From Acetobacter senegalensis (lineage in GTDB: Bacteria; Pseudomonadota; Alphaproteobacteria; Acetobacterales; Acetobacteraceae): a DNA stretch of 50,435 bases. The first letter of the stretch is position 1, and every line of letters begins with the position of its first letter. The notes under the pieces were generated by a model, which was given only the letters and a program-made list of their open reading frames with translations, had not been told where the DNA came from and did no database searches. The translations under genes and the position numbers were made by a program. The stretch lies in contig NZ_LHZU01000121.1 in the NCBI RefSeq assembly GCF_001580995.1, positions 1 through 50,435 of the forward strand, given 5' to 3'. Below are positions 10,801 through 18,487 of the stretch, piece by piece.

Positions 10801-10946
10801 TTCCGGGTTTCCTTGGCCCGAAGCAGTTTGTACTGGCGCGAATCTCCCGCATAGGCTCTGGGCGGTGCAAACCCCAGCGCCACTGCGCTGGCTCCGGCTG
10901 CGCATGTGCCGCAGGCTTGTAGAAACTGCCGTCTTCCCAGAGTCAT
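7896..10946 (-). CDS. fdoG: formate dehydrogenase catalytic subunit, Cys-type
   Basis: 1016 aa from ATG 10946 (AAAAGG 9 nt upstream). The frame continues to an ATG at 10979, but the inner start places a Tat signal directly at the N terminus: [14 protein letters not shown] then a hydrophobic stretch ending PPRAYA. The [4Fe-4S] site is [16 protein letters not shown]...GSLCPKGAG. The metal ligand position, selenocysteine 196 in E. coli FdnG, is Cys197 here ([20 protein letters not shown]), encoded TGC, so no selenocysteine machinery is needed. The C-terminal molydopterin-dinucleotide-binding region is complete. It oxidises formate in the periplasm with bis-MGD and W or Mo. First gene of fdoG-fdoH-fdoI-fdhE(-moeA). 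Confidence 0.95.
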   Translation of the reverse strand: MTLGRRQFLQACGTCAAGASAVALGFAPPRAYAGDSRQYKLLRAKETRNNCTYCSVGCGILMYSLGDGAKNAKPSIFHIEGDPDHPVSRGSLCPKGAGLVDFIHSEGRLKYPEYRAPGSKEWKRISWEEATDRIARLLKDDRDKNFIERNEKGELVNRWLSSGMLASSAASNETGVLDFKFARALGMLGLDCQARVCHAPTVAALAPTFGRGAMTNNWVDIKNANVVLIMGGNPAEAHPVGFKWVMEAKIRNGAKVMVVDPRFNRSAAVADFYTPIRAGSDAAFMLGVVNYLLTHDKIQHEYVKAYTNAALIVREDYDFEEGLFSGYDAEKKTYDKSSWTYERDEKGFARQDPTLQNPRCVLNLLRKHVERYTPEMVTKLCGTPLKDFQHVCEELARTSAPDLTATFLFALGWTHHTSGSQVIRAAAMVQLLLGNIGMPGGGMNALRGHSNIQGYTDLGLLSLRLPGYLNLPSDKQQDIGTYLKESTPATDVPGQVNYWHHTPKFFVSLQKTLWGDHATAANNWGYDWLPKWDRSYDMLAYFDRMYQGKVNGYIVQGFNPLAAMPDKNKTAQALAKLKFLVVIDPLSTETASFWQNEGVFNDVKAEEIQTEVFRLPSSCFAEENGSIVNSGRWLQWHFAGAEPPGEAWQDGRIIGTIFTKIRDLYRKEGGVSPDPVLNMQWNYKDPEDPTPEEVAQESNGYALADITDDQGKVVVRKGQLLPDFSVMKDDGTTSSFAWIFAGSWTEAGNQMSRRDNTDTGLGCTPGWAWAWPANRRILYNRASLDPAGKPWDPKRKILEWTGDRWKGADVPDYPVTSPPGSGVSPFIMLPDGVGRLFACGGMSDGPFPEQYEPTESPLENNPLHPAVSYNPTARVLKDDRARMGSPKDFPYVATTYSITELFRHWTKHSRLNAIIQPEQFVEIGEKLAQRLHISAGDKVKVSSARGYIEAKAVVTKRIKTLNVMGRDLEQIGIPCHWGFRGATRKGYLANTLSPAVGDANTQTPEFKAFLVNVEKV

Positions 10947-11013
10947 GTGGTCATGCCTTTTTATCGTAACAAACTGCATAACCGCTATTTAAGTTCTTTC
11001 GCACAATCTGAAA

Positions 11014-11027
11014 TTGATACAGATCAC
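11014..11027. promoter_or_regulatory. FNR-like box upstream of fdoG
   Basis: TTGATACAGATCAC matches the FNR/Anr consensus TTGAT-N4-ATCAA at nine of ten fixed positions. It lies about 68-81 nt upstream of the fdoG start, in the promoter region of the formate dehydrogenase operon. A CRP-type regulator could use the same half-sites. Control by oxygen is inferred only. Confidence 0.45.
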
Positions 11028-11259
11028 GCGCAAAATTGCGTGAATATATTCTAATATATACAGTTATTCAGGGGAATTTGCGCTATCTCCTCCAACAATT
11101 TGAAACACAACACTATTTAGCGGCGCCCGGGTAGCCTCACCATCAAACCGCTTGCTCCCGATCTGGGGTTTTGTGGGCCTTAATTTTCCTCCATCCGCTC
11201 CGCCCCTTCCCCCCGTAATTTTCCCATGCTCCATTTTTTTTCAAAATATTTATTGCAAT

Positions 11260-11274
11260 TGATACTTGTTCTCA
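11260..11274. promoter_or_regulatory. Fur-like box upstream of the 331-aa gene
   Basis: TGATACTTGTTCTCA agrees with the 7-1-7 Fur consensus TGATAAT-N-ATTATCA at 11 of 14 fixed positions, and its setting (GCAAT before, ATAAC after) looks like typical Fur-box surroundings. It is 126 nt upstream of the ATG at 11400, and about 15 nt before the foldable segment. Iron control is inferred. Confidence 0.45.
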
Positions 11275-11284
11275 ATAACAAGGA

Positions 11285-11389
11285 AGGCGGAGCACCTGCC
11301 GGCGGTATCCCGTCCGTCTTCCCTAATCCTGGCAGCGTGCTCCACCCACAAGCTGACGCGACTGCTGCACTGTAACAGTCAGCTTTTTG
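11285..11389 (+). ncRNA. candidate structured leader or small RNA
   Basis: Two strong foldable units lie between the Fur-like box and the next gene. The first pairs GGAGCAC-CTGCC (11289-11300) with GGCAG-C-GTGCTCC (11331-11343), 12 base pairs with one bulged C. The second pairs AGCTGAC (11351-11357) with GTCAGCT (11378-11384) and runs straight into five T (11384-11388), like a rho-independent terminator. A competing short pairing GACTG/CAGTC exists inside the second. No riboswitch class is recognised. It could be a terminated small RNA of about 100 nt or an attenuating 5' leader of the gene at 11400. Confidence 0.4.
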
Positions 11390-11399
11390 TTCTCCTGGG

Positions 11400-12395
11400 A
11401 TGGGCAAAGAAAACCACATGACGCACTCCACCACCTATAGCGCCCAATGGCACCTGGCACATTCGCAGCCTTCAGTTCTGCTTGATTATTTCAATCCCAC
11501 CCGTGGCTTCATACCTCAGATCAACCTCCTGTTCAGCCGCTTCAAAGCTGTGCAAACTCTTTGTGAAGCAGGCGATGGAGAAGAAACCCTCATTCGCCTA
11601 CGCAACGAACTGGCTTTCCATCTGGTGAAAATGTCCCGGTGGTGGGGATTTGATTTCTGCCCGCGTGGATTAACAGGCGTGCGTAACCCCCTCTTTCTGA
11701 CATTTGTCAAAGCCCACATTGCCCGCGTCATTGACGATGAATGTTTCTTTGATCTTTTCACCATGCAACGGCAGATGCACAGCGGAGATACCGGGCACAT
11801 CCTCATTTTAGGTAAGGATCAGTTCAGCTCTTCCGCCCGAACCATTCTGTATGGCGTGGACGGCGGCAAGGGTTTCCGGTTTGCCAACAAGGTCCAGAAC
11901 TCAGACCCTGAGTGGCATCGCTACAGCTATCCGGATTTTGCCAGCGCATGGCTGGCCGCATGGTCTACACATTGCTCGGGCACCAATGTCTGCAAGAACC
12001 TGCGCGAACATCTTGCTGCCGAGCGTGAACACGCCTGTGCCCGTACGTGGCACCAGCGCTATTTCCATCATCAGGACGCCCGCAACGCCATTAAAAATCA
12101 TGGTGAAGCGCAGGCGCAGCTTTCAATCTGCCAGTCCCCATTTGGGCGGGCTGAATTTGAAACCATCGTGAACAGTCTGGCCTATGACATTGTTAAGGCG
12201 GCGTTTGACCGCTCACTGACCATTGCCGACCTGATTGAAGAAAATGGTGATGCAGATGGTACTCTGCGCACTGCAAACGGTATTAAGCAGCAAGCCCGCC
12301 AACACGTGGCCAACAACGTTGACCCATGCCATCGCCCCGACATGGAACACCTGCTCGACCGCACACTCTCCTACATTCCGCGCCGCTGCGCCTAA
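11400..12395 (+). CDS. unrecognised 331-aa protein, possibly iron-regulated
   Basis: No family is recognised. It is a soluble protein with no signal peptide and no membrane segment, rich in His, Cys and aromatic residues (FHLVKMSRWWGFDFCPRG, ARTWHQRYFHHQDARNAI, CHRPDMEHLLDRTLSYIP). The start may be ATG 11400 or the ATG at 11418 (MTHSTTYS); neither has a good ribosome binding site. Codon usage resembles the neighbours and a strong terminator follows, so it is taken as a real single-gene unit. The Fur-like box and terminator-like leader in front suggest regulation by iron, perhaps with attenuation. Function unknown. Confidence 0.75.
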   Translation: MGKENHMTHSTTYSAQWHLAHSQPSVLLDYFNPTRGFIPQINLLFSRFKAVQTLCEAGDGEETLIRLRNELAFHLVKMSRWWGFDFCPRGLTGVRNPLFLTFVKAHIARVIDDECFFDLFTMQRQMHSGDTGHILILGKDQFSSSARTILYGVDGGKGFRFANKVQNSDPEWHRYSYPDFASAWLAAWSTHCSGTNVCKNLREHLAAEREHACARTWHQRYFHHQDARNAIKNHGEAQAQLSICQSPFGRAEFETIVNSLAYDIVKAAFDRSLTIADLIEENGDADGTLRTANGIKQQARQHVANNVDPCHRPDMEHLLDRTLSYIPRRCA

Positions 12396-12405
12396 CACCG
12401 GAGAT

Positions 12406-12433
12406 AAGGGGGCAAACTCGCCCCCCTTTTTTT
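12406..12433 (+). terminator. rho-independent terminator of the 331-aa gene
   Basis: GGGGGC (12408-12413), six-base loop, GCCCCC (12420-12425), one C, then seven T. It begins 10 nt after the stop codon. Confidence 0.85.
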
Positions 12434-12454
12434 ACCCTCTTTTAGAACCGCCTT

Positions 12455-14089
12455 TTATGCAGCGGCTCCTGCGACGGATTGCAGAACTGCCGGGCTGACA
12501 TCAGCAGCAAACTCCTGCGCATTTTTCTCAAATAACGCGACGAGCTTCTTGGCCTGCGCCTCATAAGCAGCCTTGTCCGCCCAAGCCTGTGCGGGGTTAA
12601 GAACCTGATCCGGCACGCCTTCAACATGGGTCGGAATACTCAGGCCAAAATAAGGTTCTACCTCAAAGGTCGCGTCCTTCAGGGTATCTCCCAGCACTGC
12701 GGCCAGAATGGCGCGTGTATAGGCCAGAGACATTCTTTTGCCCGTGCCGTAGGCTCCGCCTGTCCAGCCAGTGTTGATAAGCCAGCAGGACACCTGCCCT
12801 GCCGCCAGACGCTTGCGGAGCAGTTCCCCATAAATAGCTGGCGGACGCGGCAGGAAAGGCGCGCCGAAACAGGCAGAGAATGTTGCTTCCGGCTCATCCC
12901 CCAGCCCCTTTTCCGTCCCGGCGATACGAGCCGTGTAGCCGGACAGGAAATGATACATCGCCTGATCTGGCGTGAGCTTTGCAACAGGAGGAAGAACACC
13001 AAAAGCATCCGCCGTCAGCATGAGCACATGACACGGCTTGCCACCACGACCATTTGCAACTGCGTTGGGAATAAAATCCGTGGGGTAGCAGGAGCGCGTA
13101 TTTTCCGTGCGGGATGCGTCATCCAGATCCAGCTTGCCGCCATTCTCTACCGTCACATTCTCCAACACCACGCCAAAGCGGTGAGAGGCATTCCAGATAT
13201 CGGGCTCGGCGTCCTTGTTAAGGCGAATGACCTTGGCGTAGCAGCCACCTTCAAAATTGAACACACCATCATCCGACCAGCCATGCTCGTCATCCCCGAT
13301 CAAAGGACGGTTGCGGTCAGAGGAAAGCGTTGTCTTGCCTGTTCCGGACAATCCAAAAAACAGAGCGCTGTTGCCTTCACCATCAATATTGGCGGAACAA
13401 TGCATGGGCAGCACGCCTTTGGGGGGCAGCAGCCAGTTCATGACCGTGAAAATGGATTTCTTGATCTCACCCGCATATTGGGTGCCAGCAATCACAATCA
13501 GCTTTTGCTCAAAGGAAAGAGCAACAGCTGTGGAAGACCTTAAGCCGTACGTTTCCGCATCAAGCGCCAGATCCGGTGCGTGCAGAATAACGTAATCAGG
13601 GGTGAAGCTTTCCAGATCCTCCACTGGTGGGCGAATGAACATGTTGCGGGCAAACTGCGCATGCCACGCATTGGTGGTCACCACCCGCACGCGAATACGA
13701 TGCGCAGGGTCTGCTCCCGCATAAAGATCCTGCGTAAAAAGCTCCTGCCCGGCCAGGTAACCCCGCACGGTATCTGTCAGACGTGTAAAATGCTCGGGGC
13801 TCATTTTCTGATTAGTGGCGTTCCACCAGACATCGGCCCGGCTACCAGCCTCATCAACAATGAATTTATCCTTGGCAGACCGCCCGGTGTGTTCTCCGGT
13901 ATCAACTGCCAACGCGCCATCTTCAGATAAAACGCCCTCCAGTCTTTCCAGGGCAGCCGCGACCAGTTCAGAAGCGGAAAGATTGGCGTAAACGGCATGG
14001 AAAGACGTCACACCTGTCTTGTCCAGTGCCTTGCGCGGGTCCTGGCCTTTAACGCCTTCAACACCCTTTGCTTCACAGCGGTCTTGCAT
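12455..14089 (-). CDS. pckA: phosphoenolpyruvate carboxykinase (ATP)
   Basis: 544 aa from ATG 14089 (AAGGAAG 9-10 nt upstream); the open frame reaches 14143, but those extra 18 residues are not family-like. Motifs: the PEPCK P-loop FGLSGTGKTTLSSD, MHCSANI before it, GDDEHGWSDDGVFNFEGGCY after it, and a C-terminal INTGWTGGAYGTGKRMSL. Length matches bacterial ATP-dependent PckA (about 530-545). It converts oxaloacetate and ATP to phosphoenolpyruvate in gluconeogenesis, as needed for growth on lactate or acetate. It is divergent from the dehydrogenase gene at 14455, which would supply pyruvate or glyoxylate. Confidence 0.95.
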   Translation of the reverse strand: MQDRCEAKGVEGVKGQDPRKALDKTGVTSFHAVYANLSASELVAAALERLEGVLSEDGALAVDTGEHTGRSAKDKFIVDEAGSRADVWWNATNQKMSPEHFTRLTDTVRGYLAGQELFTQDLYAGADPAHRIRVRVVTTNAWHAQFARNMFIRPPVEDLESFTPDYVILHAPDLALDAETYGLRSSTAVALSFEQKLIVIAGTQYAGEIKKSIFTVMNWLLPPKGVLPMHCSANIDGEGNSALFFGLSGTGKTTLSSDRNRPLIGDDEHGWSDDGVFNFEGGCYAKVIRLNKDAEPDIWNASHRFGVVLENVTVENGGKLDLDDASRTENTRSCYPTDFIPNAVANGRGGKPCHVLMLTADAFGVLPPVAKLTPDQAMYHFLSGYTARIAGTEKGLGDEPEATFSACFGAPFLPRPPAIYGELLRKRLAAGQVSCWLINTGWTGGAYGTGKRMSLAYTRAILAAVLGDTLKDATFEVEPYFGLSIPTHVEGVPDQVLNPAQAWADKAAYEAQAKKLVALFEKNAQEFAADVSPAVLQSVAGAAA

Positions 14090-14454
14090 GATCTTTATCT
14101 TCCTTATTTTTGTCACGCACGTGTTGCCGCCGTTTTCCTTCAAAGCCTTGCTACAAAGCCTTCAAAAAACAGAACGACAGACGTTCCTGTCTCCTTACGA
14201 AGAACGCACTATCTCTCAGTGTTCCAAATTTTTAAAGTCCGGAATCACGCTCTTGCTACGCCGTCAGGCTCAAGTGGTACGCAATACAGCCTTGCGATTT
14301 TTTTGATGTGCTTTTTCGCAGCCCAAAAATGAAGAAGACCCTACTGTTATCAGAGCTTCAACTTTTCGCTCACCCTTCCTTCCTCCTCTCGACGCACAAT
14401 AGATACGGGCACTATGGTTATCGTTTAATTTGCCTGTAGCACGTGAAAGCATTC
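14090..14454. other. divergent intergenic region pckA / dehydrogenase
   Basis: 365 nt without a credible gene. It must contain both promoters. A small hairpin CGCAA/TTGCG followed by seven T lies at 14280-14302 on the plus strand; the stem is only 5 bp, so it is a weak terminator at best. Confidence 0.5.
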
Positions 14455-15882
14455 ATGACGGACCAAGCCTCTCTCCCGCTTCATCCCACGGCACGCGCCC
14501 AGCATGTGCTCTCCCTGCTGGCTGCGGAGATTGGAGACAAAATTTCCACCAACCTCTCGGTGTGTGAAGCCCATAGCCATGGCGAGGCTCTGGAAATTGC
14601 CAATATGCCCGTGGCCGTTGTGTTTGCAGAAAGCACCCAGGATGTCTCCGCAACACTGGCCCTTTGCCACCACCACCGGGTGCCGGTGGTGGCGTTTGGC
14701 GCAGGAACTTCCGTAGAGGGGCATGTCACGCCGCCTGATGGTGCGATCAGCCTTGACCTTTCCCGCATGACGGAGGTCATGGCGGTCAACAGTTCTGATC
14801 TTGACTGCCGTGTTCAGGCAGGTGTCACCCGTCAGGCCCTCAACGCCTTTCTGCGTGATACCGGCCTGTTTTTCCCTGTTGATCCGGGCGGTGAAGCAAC
14901 GCTTGGCGGTATGTGTGCAACGCGTGCTTCCGGCACGGCGGCCGTACGATACGGAACCATCAAGGAGAACGTGCTCGGCCTGACGGTCGTCATGGCGAAT
15001 GGTGAGGTCATCCAGACGGGCGGGCGCGTCCGGAAGTCTTCCACAGGGTATGATCTCACATCCCTGTTTATTGGGTCTGAAGGCACTTTGGGCATTATTA
15101 CGGAAATTCAGCTCCGTCTTCATGGGCAGCCGGAGCAGCTTTCCGCAGCAGTCTGCCAGTTTGAAAATCTGGAAGACGCCGTCAACACAGCCGTTGAAAT
15201 CATCCAGATGGGTATTCCCATTGCCCGAGTGGAATTGCTGGATGATGTGCAAATGCAGGCCTGCATTCGTTATTCCAATCTGGTTAACTATCGGCCTCTG
15301 ACCACGCTGTTCTTTGAATTTGCAGGCTCGCCCGAAGCCGTAAAAGAGCAGATCACGGTTACGGAGGCCTTGGCGCGGGATAATAACGGACTGGCCTTTA
15401 CCTGGGCCGATACGGCGGATGAACGGGCTACACTCTGGAAAGCACGCCATAATGCCTATTGGGCCGTAAAAGCTTTGCACCCCGGTCAACGCCTGATCAG
15501 CACAGACTGCATTGTTCCCATTTCCCAGTTAACCACCCTGATCACGGGCGTGAAGGACGATATTCTGGCATCGGGTCTCTACGCCGCCATTCTCGGGCAT
15601 GTGGGAGACGGAAATTTCCATACGCTTATTGTAACTGAAGAAACGGAAGCTGGACGGCAGCAGGCCCTTGCTCTCGACCGCAAGATTGTTGCCCGTGCGC
15701 TTGCATTGGGAGGCTCCAGCAGCGGCGAACACGGGGTGGGCCTCGGCAAACTGGAATTTCTTGCTGCCGAACATGGAGAAGGCGCACTCAGTGTCATGCG
15801 CGCGCTGAAAGCCACGCTCGATCCACGCAACATTCTCAATCCCGGCAAACTTCTTCCCGTCGGGCCGGTATTTAAAGGCTGA
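14455..15882 (+). CDS. FAD-linked D-lactate/glycolate-type dehydrogenase
   Basis: 475 aa from ATG 14455; a GTG at 14443 is an alternative and neither has a clear ribosome binding site. An N-terminal PCMH-type FAD domain is seen (PVVAFGAGTSVEGHV, then DPGGEATLGGMCATRASGTA and YGTIKENVLGL), followed by a FAD-oxidase C-terminal domain with GHVGDGNFHTLI and GEHGVGLGKLEFL. This is the GlcD / cytochrome-type D-lactate dehydrogenase (Dld) family. Oxidation of D-lactate to pyruvate with electrons to the respiratory chain is the most likely role in an acetic acid bacterium; glycolate cannot be excluded. No GlcE or GlcF partner is adjacent, which favours a one-subunit D-lactate dehydrogenase. Confidence 0.88.
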   Translation: MTDQASLPLHPTARAQHVLSLLAAEIGDKISTNLSVCEAHSHGEALEIANMPVAVVFAESTQDVSATLALCHHHRVPVVAFGAGTSVEGHVTPPDGAISLDLSRMTEVMAVNSSDLDCRVQAGVTRQALNAFLRDTGLFFPVDPGGEATLGGMCATRASGTAAVRYGTIKENVLGLTVVMANGEVIQTGGRVRKSSTGYDLTSLFIGSEGTLGIITEIQLRLHGQPEQLSAAVCQFENLEDAVNTAVEIIQMGIPIARVELLDDVQMQACIRYSNLVNYRPLTTLFFEFAGSPEAVKEQITVTEALARDNNGLAFTWADTADERATLWKARHNAYWAVKALHPGQRLISTDCIVPISQLTTLITGVKDDILASGLYAAILGHVGDGNFHTLIVTEETEAGRQQALALDRKIVARALALGGSSSGEHGVGLGKLEFLAAEHGEGALSVMRALKATLDPRNILNPGKLLPVGPVFKG

Positions 15883-15891
15883 TTGTTCCTT

Positions 15892-15929
15892 TTCTTCCCC
15901 TCTCATCAGAGACGGGGAAGAATCCCTTT
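15892..15929 (+). terminator. terminator after the D-lactate-type dehydrogenase
   Basis: TTCTTCCCC-TCTC (15892-15904), loop ATCA, GAGA-C-GGGGAAGAA (15909-15922): 13 base pairs with one bulged C, then TCCCTTTA. The T tract is imperfect. Confidence 0.65.
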
Positions 15930-16198
15930 AGCCATCCTCCGCACCATTTGCTGACTGGCATACCGCTCTTCCAAAAGACCTGTCCGGGAGCAGCCTGTGA
16001 CAAAAGGTGGCTAAGGCTCATGTCAAGCAGCAACCCCGGATCACAAGCATCTCACCGGTAGGCGCATCTTACGTGGTGGTTGAAATAGAGGCGTCTGCCA
16101 AAAACACTACGCCACCATGAACGTGTTGAGACATCTCCCATGACGGAATGATTTTAAGTCTCGCTCTGGCTGAATTGAGAACATATCATGAACAAACT

Positions 16199-17428
16199 AT
16201 GAAACAGAGCCTCTCCGAACGTCTGGCCATTCTTTCTGATGCGGCCAAATATGATGCGTCCTGTTCTTCCAGTGGCGCAGGCAAGCGGGATTCCGCTGGC
16301 ACCAAAGGGCTGGGTTCCACCGGCAACGGTATCTGCCATGCCTATACGCCCGATGGACGGTGTATTTCCCTGCTCAAAATTCTGCTGACCAATTTCTGCA
16401 TTTATGACTGCGCCTATTGCATCAACCGCTCCTCCTCCAACGTGCAGCGCACACGCTTTACGCCCGATGAGGTTGTCTGGCTGACACTGGAATTCTATCG
16501 CCGCAATTATATCGAGGGGCTGTTTCTCTCCTCCGGCATTATCCGCTCACCGGAAGACACCATGGCCCAGATGGTGCATGTCGCGCGGGAGCTTCGCCAG
16601 GTTCATGGTTTTCGGGGCTATATCCACCTGAAAACCATCCCCAATGCATCCGCAGAACAGCTTGCCGAGGCTGGTCTCTATGCAGATCGCCTCTCCATCA
16701 ACGTGGAAATGCCCACGGAACAGGGACTGGCTGCCTACGCCCCGGAGAAAAAAGCCGGGATCATCCGGCACTCCATGGGAGAAATGCGCACACGGATTGA
16801 CGCGGGAAAGGAGCGAAGCCTCTCAGGCCGTCGGCCGCCGCGCTTCGCCCCCGGTGGCCAGAGCACGCAAATGATTGTTGGAGCAGATACCGCAACTGAT
16901 CATGATATTCTGGCCAGCAGTTCCTCCCTTTATTCCGGCTACAAGCTGCGGCGCGTCTATTATTCCGCCTTCAGCCCTATTCCAGACGCTTCAGCCATCC
17001 TCCCGGTCCGCCCTCCGCCCTTACTGCGTGAGCATCGGCTTTATCAGGCAGACTGGCTCTACCGCTTCTATGGTTTCCAGTTTTCCGAGATCACGGCAGC
17101 GCAACCAGATGGCATGCTTGATCTGGCCCTTGACCCCAAACTGGCGTGGGCCCTTGCAAACCGTGCGCTTTTTCCGGTCGATCTGAACCGCGCCAGCCGG
17201 GAAATGCTGCTGCGGGTGCCAGGGCTTGGGGTACGTTCGGTTAACGCCATTGTCACCAGCCGTCGGCACAAACATCTCCGTCTGGAAGATCTGGCCCGGC
17301 TCAATGTCTCCCTCCGAAAGGTCAAGCCGTTTCTCCACACCACCGGCTGGTCTCCTACCCGCCTGACAGATCAGATAAACCTTCGGCAGGCCTTCCTGCC
17401 CTCTCCTCAACAACTCTCCTTGTTCTGA
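16199..17428 (+). CDS. radical SAM protein, putative DNA modification/repair (TIGR03916 type)
   Basis: 409 aa from ATG 16199, chosen because the family begins with a segment like LAILSDAAKYDASCSSSG close to the N terminus; the frame extends to 16148. The radical SAM cysteine motif is CIYDCAYC in LLTNFCIYDCAYCINRSS. The C terminus has a helix-hairpin-helix stretch (VPGLGVRSVNAIVTSRRHKH) that fits DNA binding. This family is known to be encoded beside DUF4130 or UdgX-DUF4130 proteins, and the next gene here, 3 nt downstream, is DUF4130. Substrate and reaction are not established; a role in DNA repair is the family assignment. Confidence 0.88.
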   Translation: MKQSLSERLAILSDAAKYDASCSSSGAGKRDSAGTKGLGSTGNGICHAYTPDGRCISLLKILLTNFCIYDCAYCINRSSSNVQRTRFTPDEVVWLTLEFYRRNYIEGLFLSSGIIRSPEDTMAQMVHVARELRQVHGFRGYIHLKTIPNASAEQLAEAGLYADRLSINVEMPTEQGLAAYAPEKKAGIIRHSMGEMRTRIDAGKERSLSGRRPPRFAPGGQSTQMIVGADTATDHDILASSSSLYSGYKLRRVYYSAFSPIPDASAILPVRPPPLLREHRLYQADWLYRFYGFQFSEITAAQPDGMLDLALDPKLAWALANRALFPVDLNRASREMLLRVPGLGVRSVNAIVTSRRHKHLRLEDLARLNVSLRKVKPFLHTTGWSPTRLTDQINLRQAFLPSPQQLSLF

Positions 17429-17431
17429 CCC

Positions 17432-18280
17432 ATGGCCTTTGGTGCAATTGTCGAACACGATACGTCTTTTTCAGAATGGCGGCCTATAGCCCGACAGTGC
17501 TTTCTGGCGGGTGTTCCACCTGAAGAACTGGAATGGCGGTGCGCGTCAGCTGAAGCCTCGCTGTTTGATGCCCCCTTGACCGTTCCATCACCCAAGCCGG
17601 ACGCCCCCAACCCCATATTACGCAGCAACTGTCTGGCGTTGCTTAAGTCCATTCTGCGCCATGCCGATCAAACACGCTTTGATCTGGCCTATCGCATCTT
17701 ATGGCGCGCGCAGAGCGAACCCTCTCTGGCAGCCATTCCGCTCGATCCGGATATTGCCCGGGCTCTGCGCATGGTCCACCAGATCCGCCGTGATGCACAC
17801 AAGATGGAAGCCTTTCTCCGCTTTCGGGACATCGGGGAAAGCCAGAATGGGCGCAGATTGTTTCTCGCATGGTTTGAGCCCGATCATTACATTCTGCCAA
17901 CCGTCGCGCCATTTTTTACACGCCGTTTTACAGATATGGACTGGGCCATCCTCACCCCTAAAGGCTCTATCACCTGGAACGGGGAGAAATGCACCCTCAG
18001 CCGCACAGCCTGCTCCAAGCCCGATCTTTCTGATTCGTTGGAGCAGTTGTGGCAGACGTACTATATGGCCATTTTCAACCCGGCGCGGATCAAAACCAAA
18101 GCCATGCGTTCAGAAATGCCACGCAAATACTGGAAAAACCTGCCAGAAACCCGGCTTATCCCCCAAATGCTTGCTCAGGCAGGCACAAGGGTAAAAGCCA
18201 TGGAAACCCAGCAGCCACAGGAAGCGCCTTATTTCCATAAGCGCCTGCAACAACGCCGGACAGAAAAGCCTGAGCCCTGA
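17432..18280 (+). CDS. DUF4130 putative DNA metabolism protein (TIGR03915 type)
   Basis: 282 aa. The DUF4130 region shows conserved blocks HKMEAFLRFRDI, LAWFEPDHYILPTVAPFFTRRF, MDWAILTPKGSITWNG and, near the C terminus, MRSEMPRKYWKNLPETRLIP. In many proteobacteria this region is fused to a C-terminal UdgX uracil-DNA glycosylase-like domain, giving roughly 480 aa. Here the protein stops after a short basic tail, so no UdgX is present in the polypeptide or in the neighbouring genes. It starts 3 nt after the radical SAM gene and is clearly cotranscribed with it. Confidence 0.88.
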   Translation: MAFGAIVEHDTSFSEWRPIARQCFLAGVPPEELEWRCASAEASLFDAPLTVPSPKPDAPNPILRSNCLALLKSILRHADQTRFDLAYRILWRAQSEPSLAAIPLDPDIARALRMVHQIRRDAHKMEAFLRFRDIGESQNGRRLFLAWFEPDHYILPTVAPFFTRRFTDMDWAILTPKGSITWNGEKCTLSRTACSKPDLSDSLEQLWQTYYMAIFNPARIKTKAMRSEMPRKYWKNLPETRLIPQMLAQAGTRVKAMETQQPQEAPYFHKRLQQRRTEKPEP

Positions 18281-18487
18281 GAGCAGAGTAAGTCATCTCC
18301 TTTGTGGAATGTTACTTCCCTGTTTTGAATAAAGATGAAAATCTGCTTGTTCGGTTGATTGCCCACACTCCTCTTAGACAGACGTCATGATCTTTCAAAA
18401 CACGGCTCCATTTTCCTTTGTCCTGTTTCTCACTACACGGCAAAAAGCACCTCCCCGCCACCTCTGCGGCTTTGGAGACTCCTTCTG

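Noticed and set aside
11180..11434. 84-aa minus frame in the gap before the 331-aa gene
   Set aside because: Overlaps the Fur-like box and folded leader; no ribosome binding site or family likeness.
12626..13543. 305-aa plus-strand frame
   Set aside because: Antisense within pckA; composition artefact.
14280..14302. Small hairpin with T run as a terminator
   Set aside because: Five-bp stem, no gene ending before it in the proper direction.
14425..15489. 354-aa minus-strand frame
   Set aside because: Antisense to the D-lactate-type dehydrogenase; no motif and no ribosome binding site.
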